Shown here piece by piece: positions 48,048 through 57,030 of a DNA stretch of 64,000 nucleotides. How positions within the stretch are numbered: position 1 is the stretch's first letter; the number at the start of each line of letters is the position of its first letter. Source of the DNA: Rivularia sp. PCC 7116 (GTDB lineage: Bacteria > Cyanobacteriota > Cyanobacteriia > Cyanobacteriales > Nostocaceae); assembly GCF_000316665.1 (NCBI RefSeq), contig NC_019678.1, positions 7,783,001 to 7,847,000 on the forward strand, in the 5' to 3' direction. The translations under genes were made by a program, and so were the position numbers. A model generated the notes under the pieces. That model made no database searches. It had not been told where the DNA came from and saw only the letters and a list, made by a program, of their open reading frames with translations.

Positions 48048-49040
48048 TTAATTTTTGACATTTTTCTCATTCAGTAAATATTTTTCTAAATCATCTAAAA
48101 TCGCATTTGCTGATAGAATATTACCAAATATCCAGTAGCTAGAATCAACTGTATATACCTGATTGTTTTTTGCAGCATTCAGTTCTTTCCATAAAGGACT
48201 ATTTTGATATCTTTTGAAGCTTTCTTCTGCTTTAGGGTCTAATGCTGCGAATAAAACATCTGCATCAAGTAAATCTATACGCTCTAAGCTTACCGATACA
48301 TAAGAATTGCCTGAAGTGTTAGTAATTTGAGTTTGTTTTTCTGGAATAGATAATCCTACTTCTGAAATAACGCTGACAGGAAATGATAATTTGTTGCGAA
48401 ATTCTGGGGTTTCTCCGTTATAAAAGCGACTGATAGTAACTGTTTTTTGATTATTTTTATTATTCAAATTCTTTCTTAATACTTCTATCCGCTGTTGATA
48501 TTTATCTAATAATTGTTGTGCTTGTTTTTGTTTACCCGTAATTTCAGCAACTTGTAATAAAGCATCTTTCCATGCATTGTGACTATATTCAATTGCAACT
48601 GTAGGAGCAATATTAGAAAATAATTGATAATTTTGTTCTGTACTAAAAGAAAAACCCAACATTAAATCTGGCTTTAATTTCACTATTTTTTCTAAATTCG
48701 GCTCAACTACCTTACCTAAAGAAACTATACCTTCAGCTTGTTCTCCTAATATTTTGATTTTACTACCTGCTAAACTAGGTTTGGGTGCTGCGATTGGTTT
48801 TAAATCTAATGCTATTAATATCTCCATCATTTTTTCATCTAAAGCGATGATACGTTTAGGATTGAGAGGTATACAAGTTTCTCCTAAATCGTGTTGAATT
48901 GATTTACATTCGGATGTAGCGGAATTAGAATTGAAAATTTGATTCTTTTGAGATGAATAATTATTGCAACCTGTAATTATGACAAATGTAATGCTTGTTA
49001 ATAAGAATAACTTTAGAAGTTTGAATATTGGTTTTTTCAT
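48048..49040 (-). CDS. Ferric-siderophore substrate-binding lipoprotein (FecB-like, second copy)
   Basis: 330 residues. MKKPIFKLLKLFLLTSITFVIITGC gives a signal peptide with lipobox Cys near 25. Family cues: IPLNPKRIIALDEKMMEILIALDLKP, NLEKIVKLKPDLMLGF, IAPTVAIEYSHNAWKDALLQV, ERIDLLDADVLFAAL and a C-terminal WKELNAAKNNQVYTVD. This is the periplasmic iron-complex binding fold. It lies between a receptor gene (49229-52009) and an exporter gene (46699-48021), the same order as on the plus strand. The receptor-side gap of 188 bp contains dispersed repeats. Confidence 0.9.
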   Translation of the reverse strand: MKKPIFKLLKLFLLTSITFVIITGCNNYSSQKNQIFNSNSATSECKSIQHDLGETCIPLNPKRIIALDEKMMEILIALDLKPIAAPKPSLAGSKIKILGEQAEGIVSLGKVVEPNLEKIVKLKPDLMLGFSFSTEQNYQLFSNIAPTVAIEYSHNAWKDALLQVAEITGKQKQAQQLLDKYQQRIEVLRKNLNNKNNQKTVTISRFYNGETPEFRNKLSFPVSVISEVGLSIPEKQTQITNTSGNSYVSVSLERIDLLDADVLFAALDPKAEESFKRYQNSPLWKELNAAKNNQVYTVDSSYWIFGNILSANAILDDLEKYLLNEKNVKN

Positions 49041-49050
49041 TATTTGAAAA

Positions 49051-49204
49051 GAGGGAGTAGGGAATAGGGAATGGGGAATTGGGAATAGTAGAAAATCTTA
49101 ATTTTAATTTTATAATTTGCAATTGTAGGGTGCGTTATAGCTTTAGCCTAACGCACCAAAATCTTTCTATAATGGTGCGTTGCGCTTTGCGACAACACAC
49201 CCTA
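49051..49204. repeat. Dispersed repeats: GGGAATA heptamers and a gtgcgtt palindrome
   Basis: 49051-49088 is a degenerate heptamer run (gggaata/ggggaat). It is followed at 49126-49204 by an inverted element with gtagggtgcgtta and taacgcacc arms, then ggtgcgtt and cacaccctac. Both are common in intergenic DNA of filamentous cyanobacteria. Confidence 0.65.
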
Positions 49205-49228
49205 CGAATTACGAATTACGAATTATAT

Positions 49229-52009
49229 TTACCAACTCCAACGATAATTTAAAGTAAAAGTTCGACCCCTAGAAGCTGTAGCAAAAGCAGGGTCAAAACC
49301 AAAGCTAATTTGGTTGTTAATATTGAAGTATTGGTTATTCAATAAATTACGAACACCCAGACTGAGCGTACCATCACCTAATTTCAAACTACTAATTAAA
49401 TCCATGAGTAAATAACTATCTATACCGATGGGATCAACGTCTGCATCAAAAGCGCGGTCTCTACTTCCAACATATAATGCTTGCAAACGATTGCTCCATC
49501 CTGGTAAAGTTTGATTCTCCACATATGCAGTTAATTTTAAAGGGGAAACTTCATAACCAGTAATGGCAACAAATCCACTTTCTTCTGATTCTTTCAGTTC
49601 TCCTTCACTCCAAGTCAATGTACTTCCCAATTTCCATTTGTCGCTTGGTTGCCAATCTACTGCTAATTCAATGCCATAATTACGTTGGGGAGACCTTAAA
49701 ATACTAAAATTACCAGTGCCAAAGTCTTCAAATTGTACTGATGTTCCTAAAGCTGAATAACTATAAAACCCTGCCAGAGAAGCTTGAAAATTGTTCCACC
49801 GTCCGCGAATCCCTAATTCGTAACTATCAACTTTTTGTGGTGCTGATAGTTCCACATCTTCAGCAAAATTGAAACCATCTTCAGGACGCTGTAATATTCG
49901 TGAAATATTGGGAAGTGAAAATCCTTGAGCAAAGTTAGCAAATACACTTACTTCTGGAGTTGCTTTGTAGACTACACCAGCATTAAACACTACATCATCT
50001 AAGGTTTTATCCCCACCAGTAGCAGATGCTCCAGTTCTTCCATCCACCCAATTATCGACTACCGATACATTAAAATTTTCGTAACGGACTCCACCACTAA
50101 GAGATAAACGTTCGCTTGCATCCCACTTTAACTGAGAGAATAAACCTAAGTTTTCAATATCATAAGGTGCAATCCGAATCACTTCGCCAATTTTTCGCGC
50201 TCTTCTACCACCACTACTGTCAAATTCATCAATATCAAATACATCGAAATTACCTTCGCTCTCTTCATTAGAATAATCCGCACCCCACAGCACGCTGACA
50301 TTATCTGATAAAAATGTATTCAACTGTAAACGTCCACCGAATCTTTCTGCTGTCACCACCGAACGACCAATATCTAAAGGATCTTGGGGACGAAACTGAC
50401 GATTCTCAAAAAGATTGGAAGCTGTTTTTGTTTGACGGTAATAAGCTTGCGCTTTGAGCGAACTGTTGAGAATATCGTTGTGAGTATAGTCGAAACTAAT
50501 CACAGTTCCTCGGTTAAAAGGGTCGGCAGAATCAATAAAATCAATTGGTATATCTAAAAAACGTGCTTTTTCGAGATTTGCAGAAGTCTCGTCTAACTGT
50601 CCCTCTTGACTTTGAGAATCATTGAAATGATTTGCTGTAATTTGCAATCTTTGTTGCGAACCTAAGTCAACACCCAGCTTACCAAAAACGTTGATAGAAG
50701 TACTATCTGATTCCGAGTCAGCAAACAAAGGAATCCTGTCTCCTTCTGCATCGAATGGTGTTCCAAAACTATCGCGGGTAAAAGATGCAACAAAATCTAC
50801 ATCTCCTTGTTTACCGGAAATTCCGTAATTTAAAAAGTTACCAAAACTACCAGATTTAAAATTACCTACAGAACGAACTCCAATTTCCGCTTCTGATACA
50901 ACTCTATCTTGGTTTGGCTTACGGGTGATGATATTAATTACCCCACCTGCTGCTCCATCACCATAAGTAGCACTCGGTCCTCTAATTACTTCTATTCGTT
51001 CAATTGCATCAGTATCAATCCGACGTAAATTTGCAACTGAGGTATCATTATCGATATTCGAGGTAATTGGTACCCCATCGACTAATACTAAAGGTTGTCT
51101 TCCTCGCAAAGTCTGAGTAAAACTTGCTTGTGATTCAGAACTTGGACCTAAACCAGGAACGGTATTCGCAAGTATCGATGTTAAATCGCGGTTGACGGTA
51201 GTTTGTTCCTCAATTTCTTCTCGGGTTATTACCGTCACCGAACGTGCTACTCTCTGTACATCTTCTTCAGTACGTGAGGCTGTTACGATTAACTCAATGG
51301 ATTCGTCATCGGTTGTTGGTTGTTCGGGTTTTGTTGATGGAGTTTCACTTTGAGCAGGTTTCTCTTCTTCCGGTTTTGGAACAGGTTTCTGTGCTGTAGA
51401 AGCAGTAGGTGCTAATCCAAATATCAAACCTTCTCCACTGTCGAATAATTCAATTTTCGGTAATCCTGATTCACCCTTGACTGCAATCCTGACAGTATTT
51501 GCATTCAAGTTAGTTACAATAATTTCAGTAATTCCCTGTAGAGGTTTTTCTTGAGTGAATTCAAATGTATCACCCGATGCTTGCTGTAATTGAGCGTTGG
51601 GAATATCGGCTATAAAACTATTGTCAATGCTACGATTTACTACCTGTAACTGTCTTGCTTGAGGTGTCTGTAAAATTATTTCTAAACCTTTATCTGTTGA
51701 ATTGGTTTTAACTCCAGTAATTGGTATAATACTTCTTTGGGATGGTGCTGGATTTTGTACCAGCATTTGAGCGTTAGTTACGGGAAATTCAATTTCATCA
51801 AGCTGAAGAATATTTTTACCTGCTTCATCCAACTTTATTCTTTTTTCCGAACTTGCTGTTTTTACTTGAAAATTTCGGGGTCTTCGAGAAACTACTCCAG
51901 ATTTATTAATTCTACCTTTTTGATATTCTTCACTTCTAGCGGGAGTACCGATGAGAAAAACAATCCCGCTAGTCAAAAGCAAGCTTTGAAACAACTTATC
52001 TAACTTCAT
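49229..52009 (-). CDS. TonB-dependent receptor with AMIN domain (second copy)
   Basis: 926 residues from the ATG at 52007-52009, preceded by GGGGAG; a GTG four codons upstream overlaps that ribosome binding site and is unlikely. Signal peptide MKLDKLFQSLLLTSGIVFL...PARS (about 1-26). An AMIN domain (about 90-200) and a Pro/Glu linker come before the plug: VTASRTEEDVQRVARSVTVI, TLRGRQPLVLVDGVPIT and IERIEVIRGPSATYGDGAAGG. The barrel ends FTLNYRWSW. The plug is of the CirA/FepA/BtuB kind, unlike the FhuA-like first receptor, so the two probably take different iron complexes. Upstream are the shared 22-bp direct repeat and a Fur-like site. Confidence 0.94.
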   Translation of the reverse strand: MKLDKLFQSLLLTSGIVFLIGTPARSEEYQKGRINKSGVVSRRPRNFQVKTASSEKRIKLDEAGKNILQLDEIEFPVTNAQMLVQNPAPSQRSIIPITGVKTNSTDKGLEIILQTPQARQLQVVNRSIDNSFIADIPNAQLQQASGDTFEFTQEKPLQGITEIIVTNLNANTVRIAVKGESGLPKIELFDSGEGLIFGLAPTASTAQKPVPKPEEEKPAQSETPSTKPEQPTTDDESIELIVTASRTEEDVQRVARSVTVITREEIEEQTTVNRDLTSILANTVPGLGPSSESQASFTQTLRGRQPLVLVDGVPITSNIDNDTSVANLRRIDTDAIERIEVIRGPSATYGDGAAGGVINIITRKPNQDRVVSEAEIGVRSVGNFKSGSFGNFLNYGISGKQGDVDFVASFTRDSFGTPFDAEGDRIPLFADSESDSTSINVFGKLGVDLGSQQRLQITANHFNDSQSQEGQLDETSANLEKARFLDIPIDFIDSADPFNRGTVISFDYTHNDILNSSLKAQAYYRQTKTASNLFENRQFRPQDPLDIGRSVVTAERFGGRLQLNTFLSDNVSVLWGADYSNEESEGNFDVFDIDEFDSSGGRRARKIGEVIRIAPYDIENLGLFSQLKWDASERLSLSGGVRYENFNVSVVDNWVDGRTGASATGGDKTLDDVVFNAGVVYKATPEVSVFANFAQGFSLPNISRILQRPEDGFNFAEDVELSAPQKVDSYELGIRGRWNNFQASLAGFYSYSALGTSVQFEDFGTGNFSILRSPQRNYGIELAVDWQPSDKWKLGSTLTWSEGELKESEESGFVAITGYEVSPLKLTAYVENQTLPGWSNRLQALYVGSRDRAFDADVDPIGIDSYLLMDLISSLKLGDGTLSLGVRNLLNNQYFNINNQISFGFDPAFATASRGRTFTLNYRWSW

Positions 52010-52098
52010 TAATCTCCCCACACCAAATAATAATACTTACTCGTATCCAGCCAGACAGTAGATGCTCAAATAATCTTTTGTGACTGTAAATAACAGCC

Positions 52099-52110
52099 TT
52101 ATCAATAACT
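52099..52110 (-). promoter_or_regulatory. Candidate Fur-like site upstream of the second receptor gene
   Basis: On the minus strand, agttattgataa matches the TTATTGATAA core of the palindrome at 38444-38461. It lies about 50 bp downstream of the AraC box and 90 bp before the start, the same order as in the first cassette. Only one half is well conserved. Confidence 0.35.
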
Positions 52111-52160
52111 ATTGTCAGTAATCTTACGGCAAGTAAAGGAAAAACTGAAGTCCTAAATCT

Positions 52161-52198
52161 TCTCTAAACGGAATTTAAACCTGCTCTAAACGGAATTT
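52161..52198 (-). promoter_or_regulatory. Candidate AraC/PchR box, 22-bp-spaced direct repeat (second receptor)
   Basis: On the minus strand two copies of aaattccgtttagag are spaced exactly 22 bp (52183-52198 and 52161-52176). The core TCCGTTT and the spacing match the box at 38365-38405. The first copy overlaps the last codons of the upstream AraC gene. Confidence 0.7.
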
Positions 52199-53172
52199 TT
52201 CCGGGAATAAACGCTGGGATTCACACCAAACTTCTTGCGAAAAGCAGTCATAAAAGCACTGTGGCTGGAATAACCTACAGTTCGAGCGACTTTATTCACA
52301 GCATTTGCTTCTAAAAGCAATTCTTTGGCTCGTTCCATGCGATAATCGTGCAAATAACCAAAAACAGTTGTACCGAATATTTGCTGAAAACCTTTTTTAA
52401 GAGTGCAGTCATTAAGATTTACTTGTCGAGCTAGTGATAATAATGAGGGTGGATTACTAAAGTTGTTAATGATAATATCTCTCGCTTGATAAATACTATC
52501 TATCTGTTCCGGTTTGAGATTCGTAGTTGAATTTAACGCTTTAGTATTCTGCAAATCTTCCAAACGTAAAGCCATTAATTCTAATACTTTACCTTCCAAA
52601 TAAAGCTGTTTTGTTAAACCTTGATAGGGACAATTTAAAATCTGACGCAACACAGTTTGCATTTGTGGTGTTGTTCTACCAACTTGAAAGTAATTTATAT
52701 CGACATTTTTAATAACATCTTGAAAATTATCAGGTAATATATCCAAATAAGACAATACCAAACTTTCAAAGAATGAATATTCGATATGAATATCTATTTT
52801 TAAGATTCTTTCCTGAGCAAGCCATTCTTTCGTGTTACTTTCATCTGTATCTGAGTCAAGCGATATAAAATTTTGTCCTGAGTTGAGATTTGTATCGTAA
52901 CTATTACCAAAAATACCAAAACCTAATTCTAAAAAAGTACATGGTTGAGTTGGGGAAGTTTCAACAACTAAGTTTTCTTGTAATTGATAATCTTCTACCA
53001 AAAGCGAGATTCCCGGACGCAGGTGAAACCAACTTCGACAACCATAACTAATTCCTTTAGGGTCATACAGTTGAAATTCGTAAGTCTTTGGTTGAAACTG
53101 GTTTTGATTATCTAGTGAATTTAAAGGTAATAAGCGATAACAATCTGCTGATTCTTTGAGAAAAAGAGTCAT
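52186..53172 (-). CDS. AraC-family transcriptional regulator (PchR-like, second copy)
   Basis: 328 residues. The N-terminal sensing domain contains YEFQLYDPKGISYGCRSWFH and LRPGISLLVEDYQ. The C-terminal double helix-turn-helix reads LLSLARQVNLNDCTLKKGFQ, then AVNKVARTVGYSSHSAFMTA and FGVNPSVYSR. It matches the first regulator (37354-38340) in length and layout but is diverged; the remnant at 45691-46152 is its close relative. It lies directly upstream of the second receptor gene on the same strand, and a candidate binding box overlaps its stop codon. Expected role: activation of the receptor/transport genes when the ferric siderophore is present. Confidence 0.9.
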   Translation of the reverse strand: MTLFLKESADCYRLLPLNSLDNQNQFQPKTYEFQLYDPKGISYGCRSWFHLRPGISLLVEDYQLQENLVVETSPTQPCTFLELGFGIFGNSYDTNLNSGQNFISLDSDTDESNTKEWLAQERILKIDIHIEYSFFESLVLSYLDILPDNFQDVIKNVDINYFQVGRTTPQMQTVLRQILNCPYQGLTKQLYLEGKVLELMALRLEDLQNTKALNSTTNLKPEQIDSIYQARDIIINNFSNPPSLLSLARQVNLNDCTLKKGFQQIFGTTVFGYLHDYRMERAKELLLEANAVNKVARTVGYSSHSAFMTAFRKKFGVNPSVYSRKNSV

Positions 53173-53476
53173 TTTAATTTTGGATTTTGGATTTTAACAA
53201 CGGATGCTTTTAACAACAGATGAATTTTTTGGATTGACCCCCTAGAAAAATTTGGGGCTTAAACGTTTTAATTCAAATTCTTATAATACTAGATGAGAAA
53301 TAATATCATTAATTTTAAGATTGTAATAGTGTCGAGGATTACAGATATTTTTGGAGATATAGGAAAGAATTATCCACCCAGCATAATACCCGTATTTGTT
53401 AAATAAATTTTAAAGATAAAAACTTGCAATTAGCTGATAAGGTTAGTTTATCAGGTTGCTAAAATAACGTTTAGCC
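53173..53476. other. Intergenic region between divergent AraC and FetA-like genes
   Basis: No gene seen. It has a short direct repeat near 53175-53215 (ttttaacaac twice), a CCCCCTAG/TTTGGGG imperfect hairpin near 53240-53262, and the conserved leader copy with the inverted repeat at 53431-53452. Promoters for both divergent genes must lie here. Confidence 0.5.
53431..53452 (+). promoter_or_regulatory. Inverted repeat upstream of the FetA-like gene
   Basis: The arms ctgataa and ttatcag surround a 7-nt spacer, about 25 bp upstream of the start codon. The layout suits a repressor operator and resembles a Fur- or metal-regulator site, though the protein is unknown. A related leader sequence occurs at 45069-45112 with weaker arms. 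Confidence 0.4.
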
Positions 53477-54175
53477 ATGAAAACTCAACAAACCCAAAAC
53501 CGGGCTGCTGAAACATTAGTATCTCCTCGAACACCGATTCTTTCAGTACGAGGTTTGGGTCGGAAAATCGATAAATACTGGATTTGGCGTAATTTAAATT
53601 TTGAATTATTTTCGGGTGAAAAAGTCGCTGTCTTGGGTGCTTCGGGTTCGGGTAAAAGTCTACTTTTGCGAACTCTAGCGGGACTTGACCAAATACAAGC
53701 AGGAAAGATTATATTTCAAGGAAAAAATATTAATAATTGGCATTTACCTAAATATCGTTCCCAAATTATCTACCTCCACCAACGTCCAGCTTTATGGGAA
53801 GGAACTGTAGAATCAAATTTAAAGCAAGTTTATGGTCTCAAAATCAATCGTCATCTAGCTTATAACCGTGCTGCAATTTTAAATTACTTGCAAATTTTGC
53901 ATAAAAACGATGACTTTTTAAAGCGTCGAGTAAACGCAATTTCTGGAGGTGAAGCTCAAATAGTTGCTTTTTTACGAGCATTACAACTTGCTCCTAAAAT
54001 ACTGTTACTCGATGAACCAACTGCTTCATTAGATGCTCAAACTGCTGGTAGTTTAGAAGCTTTGGTGAGTGCTTGGCAAGCCGAAGCCCCACTACGAGCT
54101 TATCTGTGGACGAGTCACGACCCAACACAGTTGGAGCGAATTACTAATCGTCAGATTCGTCTTCGATTTGATTAA
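53477..54175 (+). CDS. fetA: ABC transporter ATP-binding protein, FetA/YbbL-like
   Basis: 232 residues. Walker A is GASGSGKSLLLRTLAG near 59, the Q-loop region YLHQRPALWEG, the signature ISGGEAQIVAFLRAL near 155 and Walker [13 protein letters not shown] near 177. The next gene is a FetB/UPF0014 membrane protein, the usual two-gene arrangement. In E. coli FetAB exports iron and protects against oxidative stress; transfer of that role here is by homology. Its place between siderophore uptake genes suggests it removes excess iron. The N-terminal 20 residues are a Gln/Thr-rich extension without a known role. Confidence 0.85.
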   Translation: MKTQQTQNRAAETLVSPRTPILSVRGLGRKIDKYWIWRNLNFELFSGEKVAVLGASGSGKSLLLRTLAGLDQIQAGKIIFQGKNINNWHLPKYRSQIIYLHQRPALWEGTVESNLKQVYGLKINRHLAYNRAAILNYLQILHKNDDFLKRRVNAISGGEAQIVAFLRALQLAPKILLLDEPTASLDAQTAGSLEALVSAWQAEAPLRAYLWTSHDPTQLERITNRQIRLRFD

Positions 54176-54185
54176 AGGGAGTAGA

Positions 54186-54249
54186 AAAAATTCGTAATTC
54201 GGGTGGATGTCCCTCCGGGACACGCTACGCTAACGTAATTCGTAATTAA
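54186..54249. repeat. Dispersed repeat between the FetA- and FetB-like genes
   Basis: Contains attcgtaatt copies flanking gtccctccgggacacgctac, an element I recognise as frequent in intergenic DNA of filamentous cyanobacteria. It separates two genes expected to be co-transcribed. Confidence 0.55.
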
Positions 54250-54297
54250 AGCTGTTCCCTATCCCCTATTCCCTATATTAATTTTGCACTGTTACTT

Positions 54298-55092
54298 ATG
54301 GATAACTATATTTCTATTAGCTACGGTCAATTGGCTTTAGCTACTTTATTTATTATTATCAATGTTTGTCTTTCTCTAGCGCTACGGTTGGGATTAACTA
54401 AAAGCTTGGTAATAGCATCGCTGCGAATGATAGCGCAATTATTGCTAGTAGGTTACGCTTTGCAATGGGTATTTACTCTACAAAACCCATTATTGATATT
54501 ACTTGTAGCTGTTACCATGACTACCATCGCCGCCCTGTCAAGTGTAAACCGTACCCGCAGGCGATTTTCTAGTATTTATTGGAATAACTTTGTCTGTTTG
54601 TTAAGCGCTTCATTTTTGGTGACAGGATTAACGGTAAATGGAATTATTCGCGTTGAGCCTTGGTACGATCCGCAATATTTAATTCCTTTACTGGGTATGG
54701 TTTTAGGAAACGCACTCACGGGTACATCTCTAGCGCTAGATAAATTTATGGAAGATTTGAGCAGTAAACGCGAGCAAATCGAAGCATTGTTGACGTTGGG
54801 TGGGACTCGTTGGGAGGCAGCACACGAAACATTAAAAGAAGCGTTGCGGACGGGGATGATTCCCACAATTAATTCAATGATGGTGATGGGGTTAGTTAGT
54901 CTGCCGGGAATGATGACAGGTCAGATATTGGCTGGGGCTAGTCCTACTGATGCCGTGCGCTACCAGATTCTAATTATTTTTACGCAAGCTTCGGGAACTG
55001 CTTTGGCTACGATTGGGGTGTTAACTTTAGCGTTTTTTGCAGTGTTTAACCGACAGCATCAGTTGAGTGGGGATCTAATTTGGAGTTCGTGA
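54298..55092 (+). CDS. fetB: ABC transporter permease, FetB/YbbM-like (UPF0014)
   Basis: 264 residues with about seven hydrophobic segments. Family cues are ISYGQLALATLFIIINVCLSL, LRMIAQLLLVGYAL, YLIPLLGMVLGNALTGTSLA and the hallmark EALLTLGGTRWEAAHE near 160, with INSMMVMGLVSLPGMMTGQ after it. It is the membrane partner of the upstream ATPase; together they form a half-size metal exporter. The gap of 122 bp contains a dispersed repeat. A Fe(II) substrate is inferred from E. coli FetAB; other metals are possible. Confidence 0.87.
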   Translation: MDNYISISYGQLALATLFIIINVCLSLALRLGLTKSLVIASLRMIAQLLLVGYALQWVFTLQNPLLILLVAVTMTTIAALSSVNRTRRRFSSIYWNNFVCLLSASFLVTGLTVNGIIRVEPWYDPQYLIPLLGMVLGNALTGTSLALDKFMEDLSSKREQIEALLTLGGTRWEAAHETLKEALRTGMIPTINSMMVMGLVSLPGMMTGQILAGASPTDAVRYQILIIFTQASGTALATIGVLTLAFFAVFNRQHQLSGDLIWSS

Positions 55093-55118
55093 TTAGTTGA
55101 TAAGGGATATAGATTAAA

Positions 55119-56300
55119 GTGACAAAGCAAATTTTTAATAACATTCCGCGTAATGTCTGGATTTTAGGTTTTGTCAGCCTCTTGACAGATGTCAGTTCCA
55201 AGATGATTGAATCGGTGCTACCTCTATTTCTAGTTTCGACACTAGGAGTAAATTTGCTAACGGTTGGTTTGATTGAAGGAATTGCAGAATCAACAGCTTC
55301 GATATTAAAAGTTTTTTCGGGAGCCTTAAGCGATTACTTCGGACAACGTAAAAAACTTACTGTGGCTGGGTATGGTTTATCCACTTTAGTTAAACCTTTA
55401 TTTGCCTTAGCGACAAGCCCAGCTTGGGTATTGATGGCTCGTTTCGGTGACAGAGTTGGTAAAGGAATTCGTGTAGCTCCCCGCGATGCTTTAGTTGCAG
55501 ATGCTACCGATAAAGCTCATATTGGTGCTGCTTACGGTTTACGTCAGTCTCTTGATACAATTGGTGCATTTACAGGACCATTGGCTGCATTTGTGCTGAT
55601 GTCTGCTGGGAGAGAAAACTTTCGTTTAGTTTTTTGGTTAGCTTTAATTCCAGGTATTTTAGCAGTAGCTTTGCTAGCTCTTGGCGTACAAGAGCCAAAC
55701 AGTAGCGTGAATAGAATGCAGAATAATCCCCTACGCTGGAATACTTTACGTAGTTTAGGTAGAAACTACTGGGGATTAGTGGCAGTTGCATTATTATTTA
55801 ATTTAGGAAATTCTAGCGATGCTTTTCTACTACTCAAAGTGCGGCAAGCTGGAGTATCAAATTTATTCGTACCCTTAACAATATTTGTTATAAATCTAAC
55901 TTACAGCTTAAGTGCATATCCAGTTGGATTGATATCCGATCGCATCGGAAGGTTGAGGTTGCTTGTAGGAGGTTTCTCTTTATATGCTCTGATATACTTG
56001 GGCTTCGCTTTTAGTTATACTCCCTGGCAAGTATGGGGATTATGTGCATTGTATGGATTACATCAAGGCATGAGCAAAGGAATATTATTGGCATTGGTAG
56101 CAGATAGAGTTCCATCTAATCTACGCGGTACTGCCTTTGGGTTTATCAACCTCGCGACAGGTGCTGCACTTCTTCCTGCGAGTCTTTTAGCAGGTAGTTT
56201 GTGGGAGTCAATCGGTTCGGAAGCAACTTTTATTACTGGAAGTCTTTTTGCTATTTTGGCAGCTGCATTACTGCTAATAATTCATCGGAACGAACAATAG
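55119..56300 (+). CDS. MFS transporter of unknown substrate
   Basis: 393 residues from a GTG start, 26 bp after the FetB-like stop, so it is probably in the same transcript. About 12 membrane segments. Visible cues are FVSLLTDVSSKMIESVLPLF near 18, the MFS loop GALSDYFGQRKKLTVAGY near 68 and GDRVGKGIRVAPRDALVAD near 110, which is typical of a bacterial MFS group without a proven substrate. It differs from the EntS-like exporters in this window. Its position suggests metal-related or organic-acid export; I cannot say which. Confidence 0.8.
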   Translation: MTKQIFNNIPRNVWILGFVSLLTDVSSKMIESVLPLFLVSTLGVNLLTVGLIEGIAESTASILKVFSGALSDYFGQRKKLTVAGYGLSTLVKPLFALATSPAWVLMARFGDRVGKGIRVAPRDALVADATDKAHIGAAYGLRQSLDTIGAFTGPLAAFVLMSAGRENFRLVFWLALIPGILAVALLALGVQEPNSSVNRMQNNPLRWNTLRSLGRNYWGLVAVALLFNLGNSSDAFLLLKVRQAGVSNLFVPLTIFVINLTYSLSAYPVGLISDRIGRLRLLVGGFSLYALIYLGFAFSYTPWQVWGLCALYGLHQGMSKGILLALVADRVPSNLRGTAFGFINLATGAALLPASLLAGSLWESIGSEATFITGSLFAILAAALLLIIHRNEQ

Positions 56301-57030
56301 AGCAATATCAGAATACAGTAAAAGCAGAAGTAAAACCCGAACAACATTTGATAGTGGTATTGAATGCATATGAAGGGGTGATATCATGTCCGGTTAAACA
56401 GTTATCATATCTGTGAAGGCTGAGTAATAAGTAATAAGTAATAAGTAATAAGTAATAAGTAATAAGTAATAAGTAATAAGTAATAAGTAATAAGCAATAA
56501 GTAATAAGTAATAAGTAATAAGTAATAAGTAATAAGCAATAAGTAATAAGTAGTAGATAATAACCGCCATCTTTTCACTAGAGTTATATCGTAAGTAATT
56601 AGCCGGACTTAATATGAATCACGGAAAGATTGTCGCGGTGATGGATAAAGTGCGATTGGTTAAAGGTGCAAAATTGGCGATTGCCACTAAAAAAATAATT
56701 GAATCAATCGTATTATTGTCAGTTTTGTGTCGATTTACCACCGAATGTCCCAGAAGTCGCAATGCTGCGTCTCCTTACAATTATACGTCTCTTTAAATAC
56801 TCCTTAAATTAAAGCCTAAACTCGGACTATATATCGGTAAATAATTTTATTTTTTTCAACAAACAGTAAATTTTCAGTCTACTAGTTTATGTCATCTTGC
56901 CAAACGTTATTAAATCAACTAGCTTTCAATAATAATGAATAAAATATGAAATAACAATGAGATAAAGATGATAATTAATATTAATAAAATAGACTATAAT
57001 TCAAAACTATAACTATGTTTTATTTAACAA
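56301..57030. other. Intergenic region with heptamer repeats, no confident gene
   Basis: After a heptamer array (56424-56555) there is a 60-codon frame at 56614-56796 with no recognisable features, which I do not call. The rest (56800-57030) is very AT-rich and should hold the promoter of the MntP-like gene. I looked for a yybP-ykoY manganese riboswitch core and did not see one. Confidence 0.5.
56424..56555. repeat. Short tandem repeat array, 7-bp unit (gtaataa)
   Basis: About 18 to 19 copies of the 7-bp unit gtaataa, with occasional gcaataa variants. This is the STRR type of repeat known in heterocystous cyanobacteria. No function is visible. Confidence 0.95.

Noticed and set aside
56424-56555. 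CRISPR array
   Set aside because: The unit is 7 bp without spacers; this is a heptamer STRR array, not a CRISPR.
56614-56796. 60-codon plus-strand frame before the MntP-like gene
   Set aside because: No recognisable domain, odd composition and a position between repeats; I cannot support it as a gene.
56800-57030. Manganese (yybP-ykoY) riboswitch before the MntP-like gene
   Set aside because: I did not find its conserved GC-rich core in this very AT-rich leader.
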